In this document: positions 1 to 10,210 of the stretch, one piece after another | How the letters are laid out: every line of letters starts with the position of its first letter | Position numbering within the stretch: the stretch's first letter is position 1 | NCBI GenBank assembly: GCA_002728855.1 | Contig: PBWA01000011.1 | Span: forward strand, 23,579 to 64,057 | Reading direction: 5' to 3' | Length of the DNA stretch: 40,479 nt | Origin: Flavobacteriaceae bacterium | Lineage (GTDB): Bacteria; Bacteroidota; Bacteroidia; Flavobacteriales; Flavobacteriaceae | Translations under genes and position numbers: made by a program | Notes under the pieces: model-generated | The model's input: only the letters and a program-made list of their open reading frames with translations | Databases searched by the model: none | What the model was told of the DNA's origin: nothing

Positions 1-2
1 AA

Positions 3-1517
3 AATAAAGTAATTAATCAGACATTGTCATACCAAAAAACAATTTTAGGTCATCCTGTTGGTCTTTTCATCTTATTTTTCACTGAATTATGGGAAAGATT
101 TAGTTATTATGGAATGAGAGCGATCCTTGTTTTGTATTTAGTCTCAGCAACAAACTCAAATAATCCTGGTCTTGGATGGGAAAACCAAGATGCTATTGCT
201 CTTTATGGCTGGTATACTATGTTTGTATATTTAGCTACTATTCCAGGTGGTCTTTTAGCAGATAAAATCTTAGGTCAAAGAAAATCAGTTATGCTTGGTG
301 GTTTTCTTTTGGTTATTGGCCATAGTATTTTAGCATTAGAGGCTATGTGGGCATTTTACTCTGGATTAGCTTTTATTGTTTTGGGGGTAGGTTGCTTAAA
401 GGGAAATATTTCTACGATGGTTGGTGGTCTTTATAAAAAAGGAGAAAATGATAGAAGAGATCTTGGATTTTATATCTTTTACATGGGAATAAATATAGGT
501 GCAGCTAGTGCTGCTCTTCTTGTTGGATATGTTGGAGAAACAATAGGCTGGCATTATGGTTTTGGATTAGCAGGATTAGGAATGGCTTTGGGTCAGTTAG
601 TATATTGGTGGGGACAAAAATTTATAATACATGTAGGGAATATTATTCAGGATAGTAAAGTTAAAACTAATTCAAAAATCAATTTAGTTTCAGAAATTTT
701 TAAAAAGACTAATTCAATCATTGGATTCTTTTTCATGACACTTTTATCTTTAATCGTTTACTATATATTTGGAGCTTGGGATTATGCATTATTATTATTT
801 GGATTAGCTTTTGCTGTCGGAATAGCAATAGTTATCTACAATGATGGAGATCCAATTGAGAAAGACAGGATTTTAGTTACTTACCTTGCCTTTTTAATTG
901 TAATAGTTTTTTGGGGAGCTTTTGAGCAAGCAGGAGGATTAATGAATGTATATGCCAAGCAAAAAACAGATTTATCTTTATTTGGTGTTTTTGATGTTCC
1001 TGCCAGTTGGTTTCAATCAGTGAATGCAATTTTTATAATAATTTTTGCTACTCTAGTTGGATCATTTTGGGTTTGGTGGAAAAATAAAGGGAATGAATAC
1101 TCTTCAATTTTTAAGATGGCAATAGGAGTAATTATAATGGGATGGGGGTTTTTCTTTATGTCGATTGCAAGTAGTGAGGTTGCTTACGATTTAAATTCTA
1201 TTATAACTCAAAAATCAGCAATGTATTGGTTGGTTTTTGCCTATCTTTTTCATACAATCGGTGAGTTATGCGCTTCTCCTGTAGCCCTTTCTTTTATTAC
1301 AAAATTATCTCCCTCACGGTGGGCAGCATTTATGATGGGTGCTTATTTTGCAGCAACGGGTCTTGGAAATAAAGTTGCCGGTTTAATTGGAGAAAATGCA
1401 TCTAATATTGGAGATTTTTGGACTTTTACAGGGATTGGAATTTTTTGCTCTATTTTTGGCCTTCTGGTAATTTTGATAATTAAGCCATTAAAAAGACTTG
1501 TCCACGATGCTGAATAA
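3..1517 (+). CDS. POT/PTR2-family proton-dependent oligopeptide transporter, probably 5'-truncated by the window edge
   Basis: N-terminal motif FFTELWERFSYYGMRAILVLYL is typical of POT transporters; many TM segments. The track start at 24 is a TTG, and the frame stays open to the window edge. Confidence 0.9.
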   Translation, partial: NKVINQTLSYQKTILGHPVGLFILFFTELWERFSYYGMRAILVLYLVSATNSNNPGLGWENQDAIALYGWYTMFVYLATIPGGLLADKILGQRKSVMLGGFLLVIGHSILALEAMWAFYSGLAFIVLGVGCLKGNISTMVGGLYKKGENDRRDLGFYIFYMGINIGAASAALLVGYVGETIGWHYGFGLAGLGMALGQLVYWWGQKFIIHVGNIIQDSKVKTNSKINLVSEIFKKTNSIIGFFFMTLLSLIVYYIFGAWDYALLLFGLAFAVGIAIVIYNDGDPIEKDRILVTYLAFLIVIVFWGAFEQAGGLMNVYAKQKTDLSLFGVFDVPASWFQSVNAIFIIIFATLVGSFWVWWKNKGNEYSSIFKMAIGVIIMGWGFFFMSIASSEVAYDLNSIITQKSAMYWLVFAYLFHTIGELCASPVALSFITKLSPSRWAAFMMGAYFAATGLGNKVAGLIGENASNIGDFWTFTGIGIFCSIFGLLVILIIKPLKRLVHDAE

Positions 1518-1589
1518 AATAAAGTATAAAATTTTAGTAAAGCTCTTTTTGAATTATTTATTGTTTTAATTTTGATTAGAAAAATAAAC

Positions 1590-2147
1590 ATGAAATCAAT
1601 TAAAATATTCAGTATTGTTTCACTTTTTATTTTAACCAGTTTAACTGATGCTATAGCTCAAGAAATTAAATGGCTTTCACTAGAACAGGCTTTAAAAGCA
1701 CAGAAAGTTGTCCCTAAGAAAATATTTATGGATGTTTTCACAAAATGGTGTGGTCCATGTAAGATTTTAGACAATAGAACCTTCAAAAATCCTGATGTGG
1801 CAAGGTATATAAGTCAGCATTATTATGCTGTAAAGTTTAATGGTGAAGGTCAGGAAAAAATCAATTTTTTAGGCAATGTTTTTACAAATCCAAATTATAA
1901 CCCAGACAGAGCCAATCGAAGAAATTCTACTCATCAATTCACCCAATTTTTAGGTATTAGAGCATATCCTACAATGGTTTTTATAAGCGAAGAAGGAGAT
2001 TTGATAATGCCTTTACAAGGCTATCAGACTCCACAGCAACTGGAGCTTTTTTTAAAAATGATAAAGCAAGGAGATTATCAAGTTTTCTCAAACTCAGACG
2101 ATTTTCAAAAATACCGTAAAAATTTTATACCAAAATTTAGAGGATAG
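1590..2147 (+). CDS. Secreted thioredoxin-family protein
   Basis: Signal peptide MKSIKIFSIVSLFILTSLTDAIAQ followed by a thioredoxin fold with WCGPCK. ATG at 1590 preferred over the track start at 1572. Confidence 0.85.
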   Translation: MKSIKIFSIVSLFILTSLTDAIAQEIKWLSLEQALKAQKVVPKKIFMDVFTKWCGPCKILDNRTFKNPDVARYISQHYYAVKFNGEGQEKINFLGNVFTNPNYNPDRANRRNSTHQFTQFLGIRAYPTMVFISEEGDLIMPLQGYQTPQQLELFLKMIKQGDYQVFSNSDDFQKYRKNFIPKFRG

Positions 2148-2157
2148 TTCATCATAA

Positions 2158-3267
2158 TTATTTTATTGAACTTACAATTAACCTAGCAGTTGTTTTACTT
2201 GCGCTTTTGGCACCTAATTTTGAAATTATTTTTCGATATTCTTTTTTTATAGTATTTTGATTTTTTTCAACAAGAATTTTTTCAAGCGTAATCGATAGAT
2301 TATTTGTAGTAAATTTTTTTTGTATCAGTTCCTCAACAATTTTTTTATTTAGGATTAGATTGACTAGTGAAATGAATTTTAATTTGACGAGTCTTTTTGC
2401 AATTTGATAAGTAAAAAAGTTTGTTTTATAACATACAACTTGTGGAACTCCAATTATGGCAGTTTCCAGTGTTGCAGTGCCACTTGATACAATTGCTGCT
2501 TCTGAAGCCTTTAACAAATCATATGTCTGATTTTTAACTATGATAATATCTGTATTGTCAATAAATTTTTTATACCAATTTATTTCAATCCCTGGGGCAG
2601 CAGCCAAAACGAATTGAAATTCTAAAAATTTTTTTGATGTTTCTATTAATGTTTTGATCATTCTTTTAATTTCTTGTTTTCTACTTCCAGGGAGCATAGC
2701 AATTAATGGTTTTTTTTTAGAGATTTTATTTTTATTGAAAAAGTTTGAGGATACTTTTTCTTTTTTAAAATTTTCTAGAAGTGGATGACCAACAAAATAA
2801 ACTTTGAAATCATGTTTTCTTTTATAATAATCTTTTTCAAAAGGAAGAATAACATACATTGAGTCGATATTTTTTTTAATTATGGAGATTCTATTTTCAT
2901 TCCATGCCCAAATTTGAGGACTTATATAATAATGATTTTTATATCCCCTTTTTTTTGCCCATTTAGCAATTCTTAAATTAAATCCAGGATAATCTATGTA
3001 TACAATTACATCTGGATTGAATTTTTCAATATCTTTTTTACAAAACTTTAAATTTTTTAAAATTGTTTTAAGATGCCTCAATACTTCAATAAAACCCATG
3101 AAGGCAAGTTCTTTATAATCTTTTACTAAAGTTCCTCCAGCTTTTTTCATCAAATTTCCACCCCAACATCGAATATTTGCATGCATATCTATATTTTTAA
3201 TTTCTTTTATGAGTTTAGATCCATGAAGATCTCCAGAGGCTTCTCCAGCTATCAAGTAGTATTTCAC
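2158..3267 (-). CDS. lpxB: Lipid-A-disaccharide synthase
   Basis: N-terminus MKYYLIAGEASGDLHGSKLIKEIK, PQIWAWNENRI, MLPGSRKQEI and SSGTATLETAI are LpxB hallmarks. Confidence 0.95.
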   Translation of the reverse strand: MKYYLIAGEASGDLHGSKLIKEIKNIDMHANIRCWGGNLMKKAGGTLVKDYKELAFMGFIEVLRHLKTILKNLKFCKKDIEKFNPDVIVYIDYPGFNLRIAKWAKKRGYKNHYYISPQIWAWNENRISIIKKNIDSMYVILPFEKDYYKRKHDFKVYFVGHPLLENFKKEKVSSNFFNKNKISKKKPLIAMLPGSRKQEIKRMIKTLIETSKKFLEFQFVLAAAPGIEINWYKKFIDNTDIIIVKNQTYDLLKASEAAIVSSGTATLETAIIGVPQVVCYKTNFFTYQIAKRLVKLKFISLVNLILNKKIVEELIQKKFTTNNLSITLEKILVEKNQNTIKKEYRKIISKLGAKSASKTTARLIVSSIK

Positions 3268-3291
3268 TTCAATTTTTTTTTTTGACGTTAA

Positions 3292-3573
3292 CTAAAATAT
3301 CTTTAGAAAGGTTATAACTACCACAAAAATTAATGAAATTAAAATTAATCCAAGCGCAAAATCATATTTTTCCTTTTTAATAGCTATAAAGAAAATTGGC
3401 AAATTTATAAGAGCCCCCATACTTATGAGGCTTCCCAGTCTTTCTTGATGGTACAGTTGAATTAAACTCTCCTGCAATGTGACTTGAGAAAAAATTACAG
3501 AAATTATTATCATTCCTGTAACACTTGCAAGCAAACCAGAAATAAAACCATTTGTAATATTTTTAAATTTCAA
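3292..3573 (-). CDS. Small integral membrane protein of unknown function between surE and lpxB
   Basis: 93 aa, about 3 hydrophobic segments; start overlaps the surE 3' end, so probably co-translated. Confidence 0.7.
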   Translation of the reverse strand: MKFKNITNGFISGLLASVTGMIIISVIFSQVTLQESLIQLYHQERLGSLISMGALINLPIFFIAIKKEKYDFALGLILISLIFVVVITFLKIF

Positions 3574-4339
3574 ATGACCAGGAATTTAAATTTTTAATAT
3601 AGTGATGAGCAGTCAGATCAAATTGAATTGGCACTATCGATATGTAACCTTTTTCTAAGGCCCATTCATCAGTATCTTTTCCTCTATCTTCATTAACAAA
3701 TCTACCAGTTAACCAATAATATTTTTGTCCCATTGGATTGATTCTTTTATCAAATTCCTCAATCCAGTGAGCATTTGCTTGACGACAAATTTTAATTCCC
3801 TTTATGCCTTTTTTGTTAAACCTAGGGATATTTACATTTAAAACTATATTTTTTGGCAGATCATTTTCCAAAACATTTATAGTAATTTTTCTAATATATT
3901 TTTTGGTATGCTCAAAATTCGCATTCCATCTATAGTCTAAAAGAGAGAAACCAATTGAAGGAATTCCTTCAATTCCTGCCTCAATTGCTGCGCTCATAGT
4001 TCCAGAATAGATTACATTTATTGATGAATTAGATCCATGATTTATCCCAGAAACACATAGATCAGGTTTTTTTTCTAAAAGTTCATTAACGCCCAATTTA
4101 ACACAATCTGCAGGCGTCCCTGAACAACTATATTCAGTTTGAGGACCACTTGAAGATCTTATCTTGTTGCAGTGTAAGGTAGAGTTTATTGTAATGGCAT
4201 GACCTTTAGCAGATTGAGGTGTATTAGGAGCAACTACTACAACGTCTCCTATTTCATTCATTATTTCTATCAATTTTCTTAAACCAGGAGCAGTGATTCC
4301 ATCATCATTTGTAACTAAAATAAGAGGTTTTTTACTCAT
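3563..4339 (-). CDS. surE: 5'-nucleotidase SurE
   Basis: LVTNDDGITAPGLRKL, VVAPNTPQSAKGHAIT, SGINHGSNSSINVIYSGTMSAAIEAG. Confidence 0.95.
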   Translation of the reverse strand: MSKKPLILVTNDDGITAPGLRKLIEIMNEIGDVVVVAPNTPQSAKGHAITINSTLHCNKIRSSSGPQTEYSCSGTPADCVKLGVNELLEKKPDLCVSGINHGSNSSINVIYSGTMSAAIEAGIEGIPSIGFSLLDYRWNANFEHTKKYIRKITINVLENDLPKNIVLNVNIPRFNKKGIKGIKICRQANAHWIEEFDKRINPMGQKYYWLTGRFVNEDRGKDTDEWALEKGYISIVPIQFDLTAHHYIKNLNSWSFEI

Positions 4340-4355
4340 CTGGTTTAATTTATGA

Positions 4356-4383
4356 GGCTAAATTAATAAATTTGTTTAGCCTG
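4356..4383. promoter_or_regulatory. 8-bp dyad (AGGCTAAA-N12-TTTAGCCT) whose loop contains a Bacteroidota -7-like TAAATTTG (4368-4375, + strand)
   Basis: Direct reading of the divergent surE/ctp intergenic region: arms 4356-4363 and 4376-4383 are perfect reverse complements. Confidence 0.45.
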
Positions 4384-4456
4384 AAGTATTTTAAATTATT
4401 CAAAAAGTTTGATACTTCATAGAAATGGGTTAATCCTTTTTTTTACTTTTGCCTTA

Positions 4457-6595
4457 ATGATTAATTTAATTAGACATTTACCGAAAATATTTCCCTTTGT
4501 CCTTGTTTTAGGAATATTTCTAAGTTTTTCGATTCACAAAGAGACTAATCCAAATAAAGATAGACTTTTATTAGAATTAGTTTCGTATGTATTAGAGAGA
4601 GGACACTATAATCCAAGACAGATAGATGACAATTTTTCTAAGAATGTTTTTAATAGTTACATTAAAGGATTAGATAATCAAAGAAGATTTTTCCTGCAAT
4701 CAGATGTTGATAATTTTTCAAAATATGAAGAACGAATTGATGACTTAATTAAAAATTCTGATACTAGCTTTTTTGACTTAACAGTTGAAAAACTTTTTCA
4801 AAGAATAGCTCAGGTAGAGTCATTTTACAAAGAGCTTTTAGAGAAACCTTTTGATTTTAGCAAACAGGAATATATAAATCTTGATTTTGACAACTTATCT
4901 TATGTAAGAACCTTAAATGATCTTAAGAAAAGATGGAGGATGAGATTTAAGTTATCTTCACTACAAATATTTTTTGATAAGAAACAAGAGGAAAATGATA
5001 AAAAAGAAAAAGATAATAGTTATATAATAAGATCTGATTTAATTCTTGAAAAAGAAGCTCGTGAAATAGTCGCAGAAAATCTAAATATTTTTTTTGAAAA
5101 TGTTTCTCAATTAGACAGAAATGATTGGTTTACAGTTTTTGTTAATTCAATCGCACTAGAATTTGATCCTCATACAACTTATTATGCTCCTCAAGATAAG
5201 GATAGATTTGATACTAGGATTTCTGGAAAGTTTGAAGGTATTGGAGCTAGATTACAAAGGAAAAATGAACAAGTTCATATAATTGAAATTATTCCAGGAG
5301 GACCAGTTTGGAGAGATAATCTTTTAAAAGTTGGTGAGATAATTTTGAAAGTAGCACAAAAAGATCAAGAACCTATTGAAATTGGAAATATGAGATTAGA
5401 TGACGCTGTTAATTTAATTAAAGGACCGAAAGGAACCAAAGTATATCTAACTGTCAAAAGAGTTGATGGTATAATAGAAGAAGTTGAAATTGTTAGGGAT
5501 GTTGTTGAGTTGGAGGAATCTTATGCAAAATCATCGCTCATTATTAAAGATAATAAAACGTATGGTCTAATTGAACTCCCTCAGTTTTATATTGATTTTG
5601 ATGATTACTCCAATAGAAACGCTGCAACTGATGTAAAAAATGAAATTAATCAACTCAAAGAAAAAAATGTCCAAGGTATTATTATTGATCTTAGAAATAA
5701 TGGTGGAGGTTCTCTGAAAACAGTAGTAGATATTACAGGATATTTTATAAAAGATGGTCCTGTTGTTCAAGTGAAAAGTACTGGAGGAAGAAAAGAGATA
5801 CTAAGGGATACTGATTCATCTATAATTTGGGAGGGTCCTTTAGTAATTCTTGTCAATGAATTTTCCGCTTCTGCATCTGAAATACTTGCTGCTGCATTAC
5901 AGGATTATAAAAGAGCAATTGTACTTGGGAGTAAACAAACTTTTGGTAAAGGGACAGTTCAAAATATGGTAGACTTAAATCGTATTATCTCAGGAAGCAC
6001 ATATGGAGATCTTGGTGCAGTTAAGCTTACAACTGATAAGTTTTATAGAATTAACGGCGGCTCTACACAGTTAGAGGGAGTTAAAAGTGATGTTGTTATT
6101 TTAGACAGGTATTCATACATAGACTTAGGAGAAAAAGATCAGGAAAATCCTCTTTCATGGGACTATATTGAGCCTACATTATATGATTCCTGGCATAAAG
6201 AAATTGATTATAAATACATGTTAGAAAGAAGTAAAGAGCGTATGAACTCAAGTCAATATATCAGTCTTATTGAGGAGCAAGCTAAATGGGTTAAGCAAAA
6301 GCAAGATGAATATGACTATACTTTAAACTATAACAATTTGTATAAAGAGAAGGAGTTTGAGAAAGAAAAGATTAATAAATTCAAAAAACTAAGTGAATTT
6401 CAATCAAATCTTCAGTTTCAGTGGTTGCCTGAGCCTGGAAAGAAAAGTTTCAATGAAGAAGTAACTCTAAGAAGAGATCGTTGGATAAAATCTTTAAAGA
6501 GTGATTTTTATATTGATGAGGCTACAAATATTTTAGAAGACTTAAACTCGAAAGACTATAATGGATTAGCCCATTTGAAAATAAATAAAGATTAA
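4457..6595 (+). CDS. Carboxy-terminal processing (tail-specific) peptidase, S41 family with PDZ domain
   Basis: ALEFDPHTTYYAPQD, PDZ region GKFEGIGARLQ..IIPGGPVWRDNLLKVGEII, catalytic NEFSASASEILAAALQDY...GKQTFGKGTVQ-like segment. ATG at 4457 preferred over the TTG at 4409. Confidence 0.92.
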   Translation: MINLIRHLPKIFPFVLVLGIFLSFSIHKETNPNKDRLLLELVSYVLERGHYNPRQIDDNFSKNVFNSYIKGLDNQRRFFLQSDVDNFSKYEERIDDLIKNSDTSFFDLTVEKLFQRIAQVESFYKELLEKPFDFSKQEYINLDFDNLSYVRTLNDLKKRWRMRFKLSSLQIFFDKKQEENDKKEKDNSYIIRSDLILEKEAREIVAENLNIFFENVSQLDRNDWFTVFVNSIALEFDPHTTYYAPQDKDRFDTRISGKFEGIGARLQRKNEQVHIIEIIPGGPVWRDNLLKVGEIILKVAQKDQEPIEIGNMRLDDAVNLIKGPKGTKVYLTVKRVDGIIEEVEIVRDVVELEESYAKSSLIIKDNKTYGLIELPQFYIDFDDYSNRNAATDVKNEINQLKEKNVQGIIIDLRNNGGGSLKTVVDITGYFIKDGPVVQVKSTGGRKEILRDTDSSIIWEGPLVILVNEFSASASEILAAALQDYKRAIVLGSKQTFGKGTVQNMVDLNRIISGSTYGDLGAVKLTTDKFYRINGGSTQLEGVKSDVVILDRYSYIDLGEKDQENPLSWDYIEPTLYDSWHKEIDYKYMLERSKERMNSSQYISLIEEQAKWVKQKQDEYDYTLNYNNLYKEKEFEKEKINKFKKLSEFQSNLQFQWLPEPGKKSFNEEVTLRRDRWIKSLKSDFYIDEATNILEDLNSKDYNGLAHLKINKD

Positions 6596-6596
6596 T

Positions 6597-7853
6597 TCAT
6601 TCATTCAGTCTATTTGCATCAAAGTTCAGATGAATAAAAATTAGCATACTGAAAGCTAATAAACAGGAGCCTCCATAACTTATAAAGGGAAGTGGTATGC
6701 CTATAGTTGGACTTATGCCTAATGACATTCCAATATTCACTAAAAAATGTATAAATAAAAGACTCGCTACGGAATACGAGAAAAATCTCCTAAATTTTCT
6801 GGTTTGTTTTTCAGCACTGATTATAATTTTGATAATAAGAGTAAAATATATTATTATAATTATGGAACTACCTATAAAACCCCATTCTTCTCCAATAGTA
6901 CTAAAAATATAATCTGTATGTTGCTGGGGAACAAAATTTCCTTTTGTTTGAGATCCCTGAAGAAAGCCTTTTCCAGTCAGTCCTCCAGATCCAATTGCAA
7001 TTTTAGACTGATTTATATTGTATCCAGCACCCTTATAATCAATTTTTTTCCCAAGAAAAATTTCAATTCTATCCCTGTGTCTTTGCTCAAATAATTCATT
7101 ATACCCATAATCAACAATAAAGGAGAAACCTATTGATATCATCATAAAAAAAATTATTGGCCACAATTTTATTTTAGGATTTAAATATCTAAGACAGAGA
7201 AAAATAATAGTGAATAAAAATAATATGATAACAATAGTTGTTATGGTTTCATAACTTATTGAAATCAAAAATAACACAGTAGCTGAGATAAAAATAATAA
7301 GATATATTTGACTTAATCCTTCACGAAATAAAGGAAAAAAAAAGGCGATAAAAATTAGTGCAGATCCTAAATCTGGTTGAAATGAAATAAATGAAACTGG
7401 TATGGCAATCAGTAAAATGATTTTAAATTGAGAAGAAATTTTTTTTATATCAGTTTGTATTTTACTCAGATAATTTCCTAAAACAAGTATAGTTCCTATT
7501 TTAGCAAACTCAGATGGTTGAAGGCTTATGGGTCCAAAGGAATACCAGGAAGTAGAATAGTTGACAGTTTTACCAAATAAAAATAGGCCCAACAATAAAA
7601 TAAGACTTATAACATAGGCGATATTAGAAAAAGGTTCAAGGATTTTTGGATCTATCGCTAATAATAGCATTCCAGAAACTAAGCTTAGAAAAAGGAAAAT
7701 AGATTGCTTTCCTATCGGAGATAAAAAAAAGCTAATGTTTTGAAAGCTCTCATCATAAGTTGCAGAGTATAGATTTAATGTTCCAAAACTTATTAGAGAA
7801 AAATACAATAAAACTGTAATCCAATCAATACTTAATATTATATTTCTATTCAT
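6597..7853 (-). CDS. rodA: Rod-shape-determining SEDS glycosyltransferase RodA
   Basis: SEDS motifs QPSEFAKIG, QPDLGSALI, PQQHTDYIFSTIGEEWGFIGS, PFISYGGSCL; directly downstream of PBP2. Confidence 0.95.
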   Translation of the reverse strand: MNRNIILSIDWITVLLYFSLISFGTLNLYSATYDESFQNISFFLSPIGKQSIFLFLSLVSGMLLLAIDPKILEPFSNIAYVISLILLLGLFLFGKTVNYSTSWYSFGPISLQPSEFAKIGTILVLGNYLSKIQTDIKKISSQFKIILLIAIPVSFISFQPDLGSALIFIAFFFPLFREGLSQIYLIIFISATVLFLISISYETITTIVIILFLFTIIFLCLRYLNPKIKLWPIIFFMMISIGFSFIVDYGYNELFEQRHRDRIEIFLGKKIDYKGAGYNINQSKIAIGSGGLTGKGFLQGSQTKGNFVPQQHTDYIFSTIGEEWGFIGSSIIIIIYFTLIIKIIISAEKQTRKFRRFFSYSVASLLFIHFLVNIGMSLGISPTIGIPLPFISYGGSCLLAFSMLIFIHLNFDANRLNE

Positions 7854-9708
7854 TTATTACAAATTCAGTACCTAAGTAAGGTTTTTCATATTCATTAAGA
7901 AGACTTCCATTTAAAATTCTTTTTTCAAGCCATTTTCTCTTCACTTCTTTATTTAGGTATTTTTCAATTATGAGACTGGCAATTGGAGCGGCCCATCTTG
8001 CCCCCCAGTAACCATTTTCAACAAAAACACATATAGCTATTTCTGGATTTTCTTTTGGTGCAAATCCTATAAAAATAGAATGATCGGTCAATTGAACTTT
8101 TTGATCTTTAATTTTAGTGAAGTTTTCTATGGTTCCTGTTTTACCACAAACTTTAACGTTTTTAATTTTTGCAATTTTTGCAGTTCCTCTTTCAGTAACT
8201 TGATACATTCCCTCAATGACTTTTTCATAATGAATTGAATCAATCAAAGTAAATTTTTTTTCACTTACTATTTTGTTTTTTAATAGTTTATCTGATTTTA
8301 CAAAATGAGGAGTTATATAATAACCTCTATTAGCAATAGCGGCAGTGATATTTGCCATTTGTATTGGAGTAGCTAGTATTTCTCCTTGGCCAATTGCATT
8401 TGATACTATAGTAGAAGATTTCCATCCACCTTTATTATACCAGTAGTCATAATAATTTGAATTGGGTATAAAGCCTGTTTTTCCAATTGGTAAATCATAT
8501 CCTAAATAATTTCCCAAACCAAAACTTTTGACATATTTATTCCACTTTTCTAATCCATCAGCGGGAGATCCATTTTTATCTATTATACTCCTGTAGGTAT
8601 TAGCAAAAAAGGTATTACAAGAATTATAAATTGCTTTTATAAGGTTATTCTTTGATCCTTTTGGGCAAAAACATTCCATATGCATTCCTTTGGCATAATA
8701 ATGCCCTTCATTGCATTGAAAAACAGTTTTATCGTTTATCGTTTCTTCCTGAAGTGCAACCAGGGCATTAATTGTTTTAAATGGGGAGCCTGGCGCATAT
8801 TGAGCTTGAAGACTTCTGTCAAAAAGAGGTTTTGAAATAGTGTCTAATGAAAGATTTGAATAATTTTTTGAGCGTTCTCTTCCAACTAATAAATTTGGAT
8901 TATAGCTTGGTGCAGAAACTAATGCTAGAACCTCTCCGGTTGATGGTTGAATAGCAACTATTCCTCCCCATTTATTTTCCATTAATTTTTCACCATATTT
9001 TTGAATGGTAAGATCTACTGTTAAGTTTAAATTATTTGAATTTTTTGGAGAAATATCAAATTTGCCATTTTCGTATGATCCAATAATTCTATTGAAACGA
9101 TCTTTTTGATAGAATTTTTTACCTTTTTTTCCTCTCAAATCATTTTCATAATATTTTTCAATTCCTTGCCTTCCAATTAGATCTCCCGATTGATAATACG
9201 TAGATTTTTTTATATCATTTTTATTAACCTCACTAACATATCCTAAAATGTTAGCTGCAACTGCCTCAGGATAATGCCTTGTAGATTTTTTTTGTAAATA
9301 GAAACCATCGTATTTCCATATTTTTTCTTGAATGACAGCATTAATCTCTTTTGGAATTGCAGGGATTATAATTGAAGGTAATTTAGATGAAAATTTTCTG
9401 GCCTTATTCAAATTACTTACAAGTAATTTCTTATCAACTTTTAAAATATTAGATAGTTCTATTGTATCAAAAACAGATATATTCTCAGGTATACCCATCA
9501 AATCATATGATGACTTATTAGAAACTAAAACTTTTCCATTTCTGTCAAAAATTAGACCTCTCTCTGGAAATAATGTCTGTTCAAAAACAGCATTATTATC
9601 AGAAAGTAGTTTATAAGAAGAATCAATGATTTGAAGATTAACTAATCTTAAAATAAATATTACAGAAACTAGTATTGCAGTAAACGGTAAAAAGTAAATT
9701 CTAATCAT
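7846..9708 (-). CDS. mrdA: Penicillin-binding protein 2 (transpeptidase)
   Basis: SxxK (APGSPFK), SxN (YNSCNTFF), KTG (CGKTGTIEN); N-terminal TM plus PBP dimerisation domain; mre/rod operon context. Confidence 0.95.
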   Translation of the reverse strand: MIRIYFLPFTAILVSVIFILRLVNLQIIDSSYKLLSDNNAVFEQTLFPERGLIFDRNGKVLVSNKSSYDLMGIPENISVFDTIELSNILKVDKKLLVSNLNKARKFSSKLPSIIIPAIPKEINAVIQEKIWKYDGFYLQKKSTRHYPEAVAANILGYVSEVNKNDIKKSTYYQSGDLIGRQGIEKYYENDLRGKKGKKFYQKDRFNRIIGSYENGKFDISPKNSNNLNLTVDLTIQKYGEKLMENKWGGIVAIQPSTGEVLALVSAPSYNPNLLVGRERSKNYSNLSLDTISKPLFDRSLQAQYAPGSPFKTINALVALQEETINDKTVFQCNEGHYYAKGMHMECFCPKGSKNNLIKAIYNSCNTFFANTYRSIIDKNGSPADGLEKWNKYVKSFGLGNYLGYDLPIGKTGFIPNSNYYDYWYNKGGWKSSTIVSNAIGQGEILATPIQMANITAAIANRGYYITPHFVKSDKLLKNKIVSEKKFTLIDSIHYEKVIEGMYQVTERGTAKIAKIKNVKVCGKTGTIENFTKIKDQKVQLTDHSIFIGFAPKENPEIAICVFVENGYWGARWAAPIASLIIEKYLNKEVKRKWLEKRILNGSLLNEYEKPYLGTEFVINE

Positions 9709-10210
9709 TTTTTATTTCAAGCAAAGTTAATATTGGCCAAATTACGATTATAGAAAATACACTAGTGAAAAAAGAGTTTTTTAAAATTAAAAGAATGCTG
9801 TTTGGATCAAGAAAGATGATGAAGAATAAAATAAAGTGATGGATAAAAAGCATTAAAAATAAAAAACTAATTTTATTTAAGATTCTAGTTTCTTTAGAAA
9901 TCAGGTTTTCTGGTAATTCAGAAAGTTTTAATCTAAAAGAAAAAATGGCAAAATAAGGGCGAAGGAATCCTATTGTAAGAGATGCGATGGTATGCGCACC
10001 TGCACTTTGTGACAATAGATCTAAACTAAAGCCTAATAAAAATCCTAAAAATATTGTTTCTGATTGATTATTTTTAAAACTATATGTTATTAAAAAAAGT
10101 ACATATAAATAGGGGTTTAGATAACCAAATAAATTGATGTTATTTAAAATAAATACCTGAATTAATATAAGCAGAATAAATTGCAAGATATGTCTTATTG
10201 TTTTATTCAT
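9701..10210 (-). CDS. mreD: Rod shape-determining protein MreD
   Basis: Hydrophobic 169-aa protein between mreC and mrdA with overlapping ends. Confidence 0.85.
   Translation of the reverse strand: MNKTIRHILQFILLILIQVFILNNINLFGYLNPYLYVLFLITYSFKNNQSETIFLGFLLGFSLDLLSQSAGAHTIASLTIGFLRPYFAIFSFRLKLSELPENLISKETRILNKISFLFLMLFIHHFILFFIIFLDPNSILLILKNSFFTSVFSIIVIWPILTLLEIKND

Noticed and set aside
1343-1591. 82-aa minus-strand ORF overlapping the POT transporter end
   Set aside because: Overlaps the conserved transporter C-terminus; composition typical of a random antisense frame.
7846-9708. PBP2 active-site motif looked altered (SPFK instead of STFK)
   Set aside because: SxxK, SxN and KTG are all intact; the S-P-F-K variant keeps the catalytic Ser and Lys.
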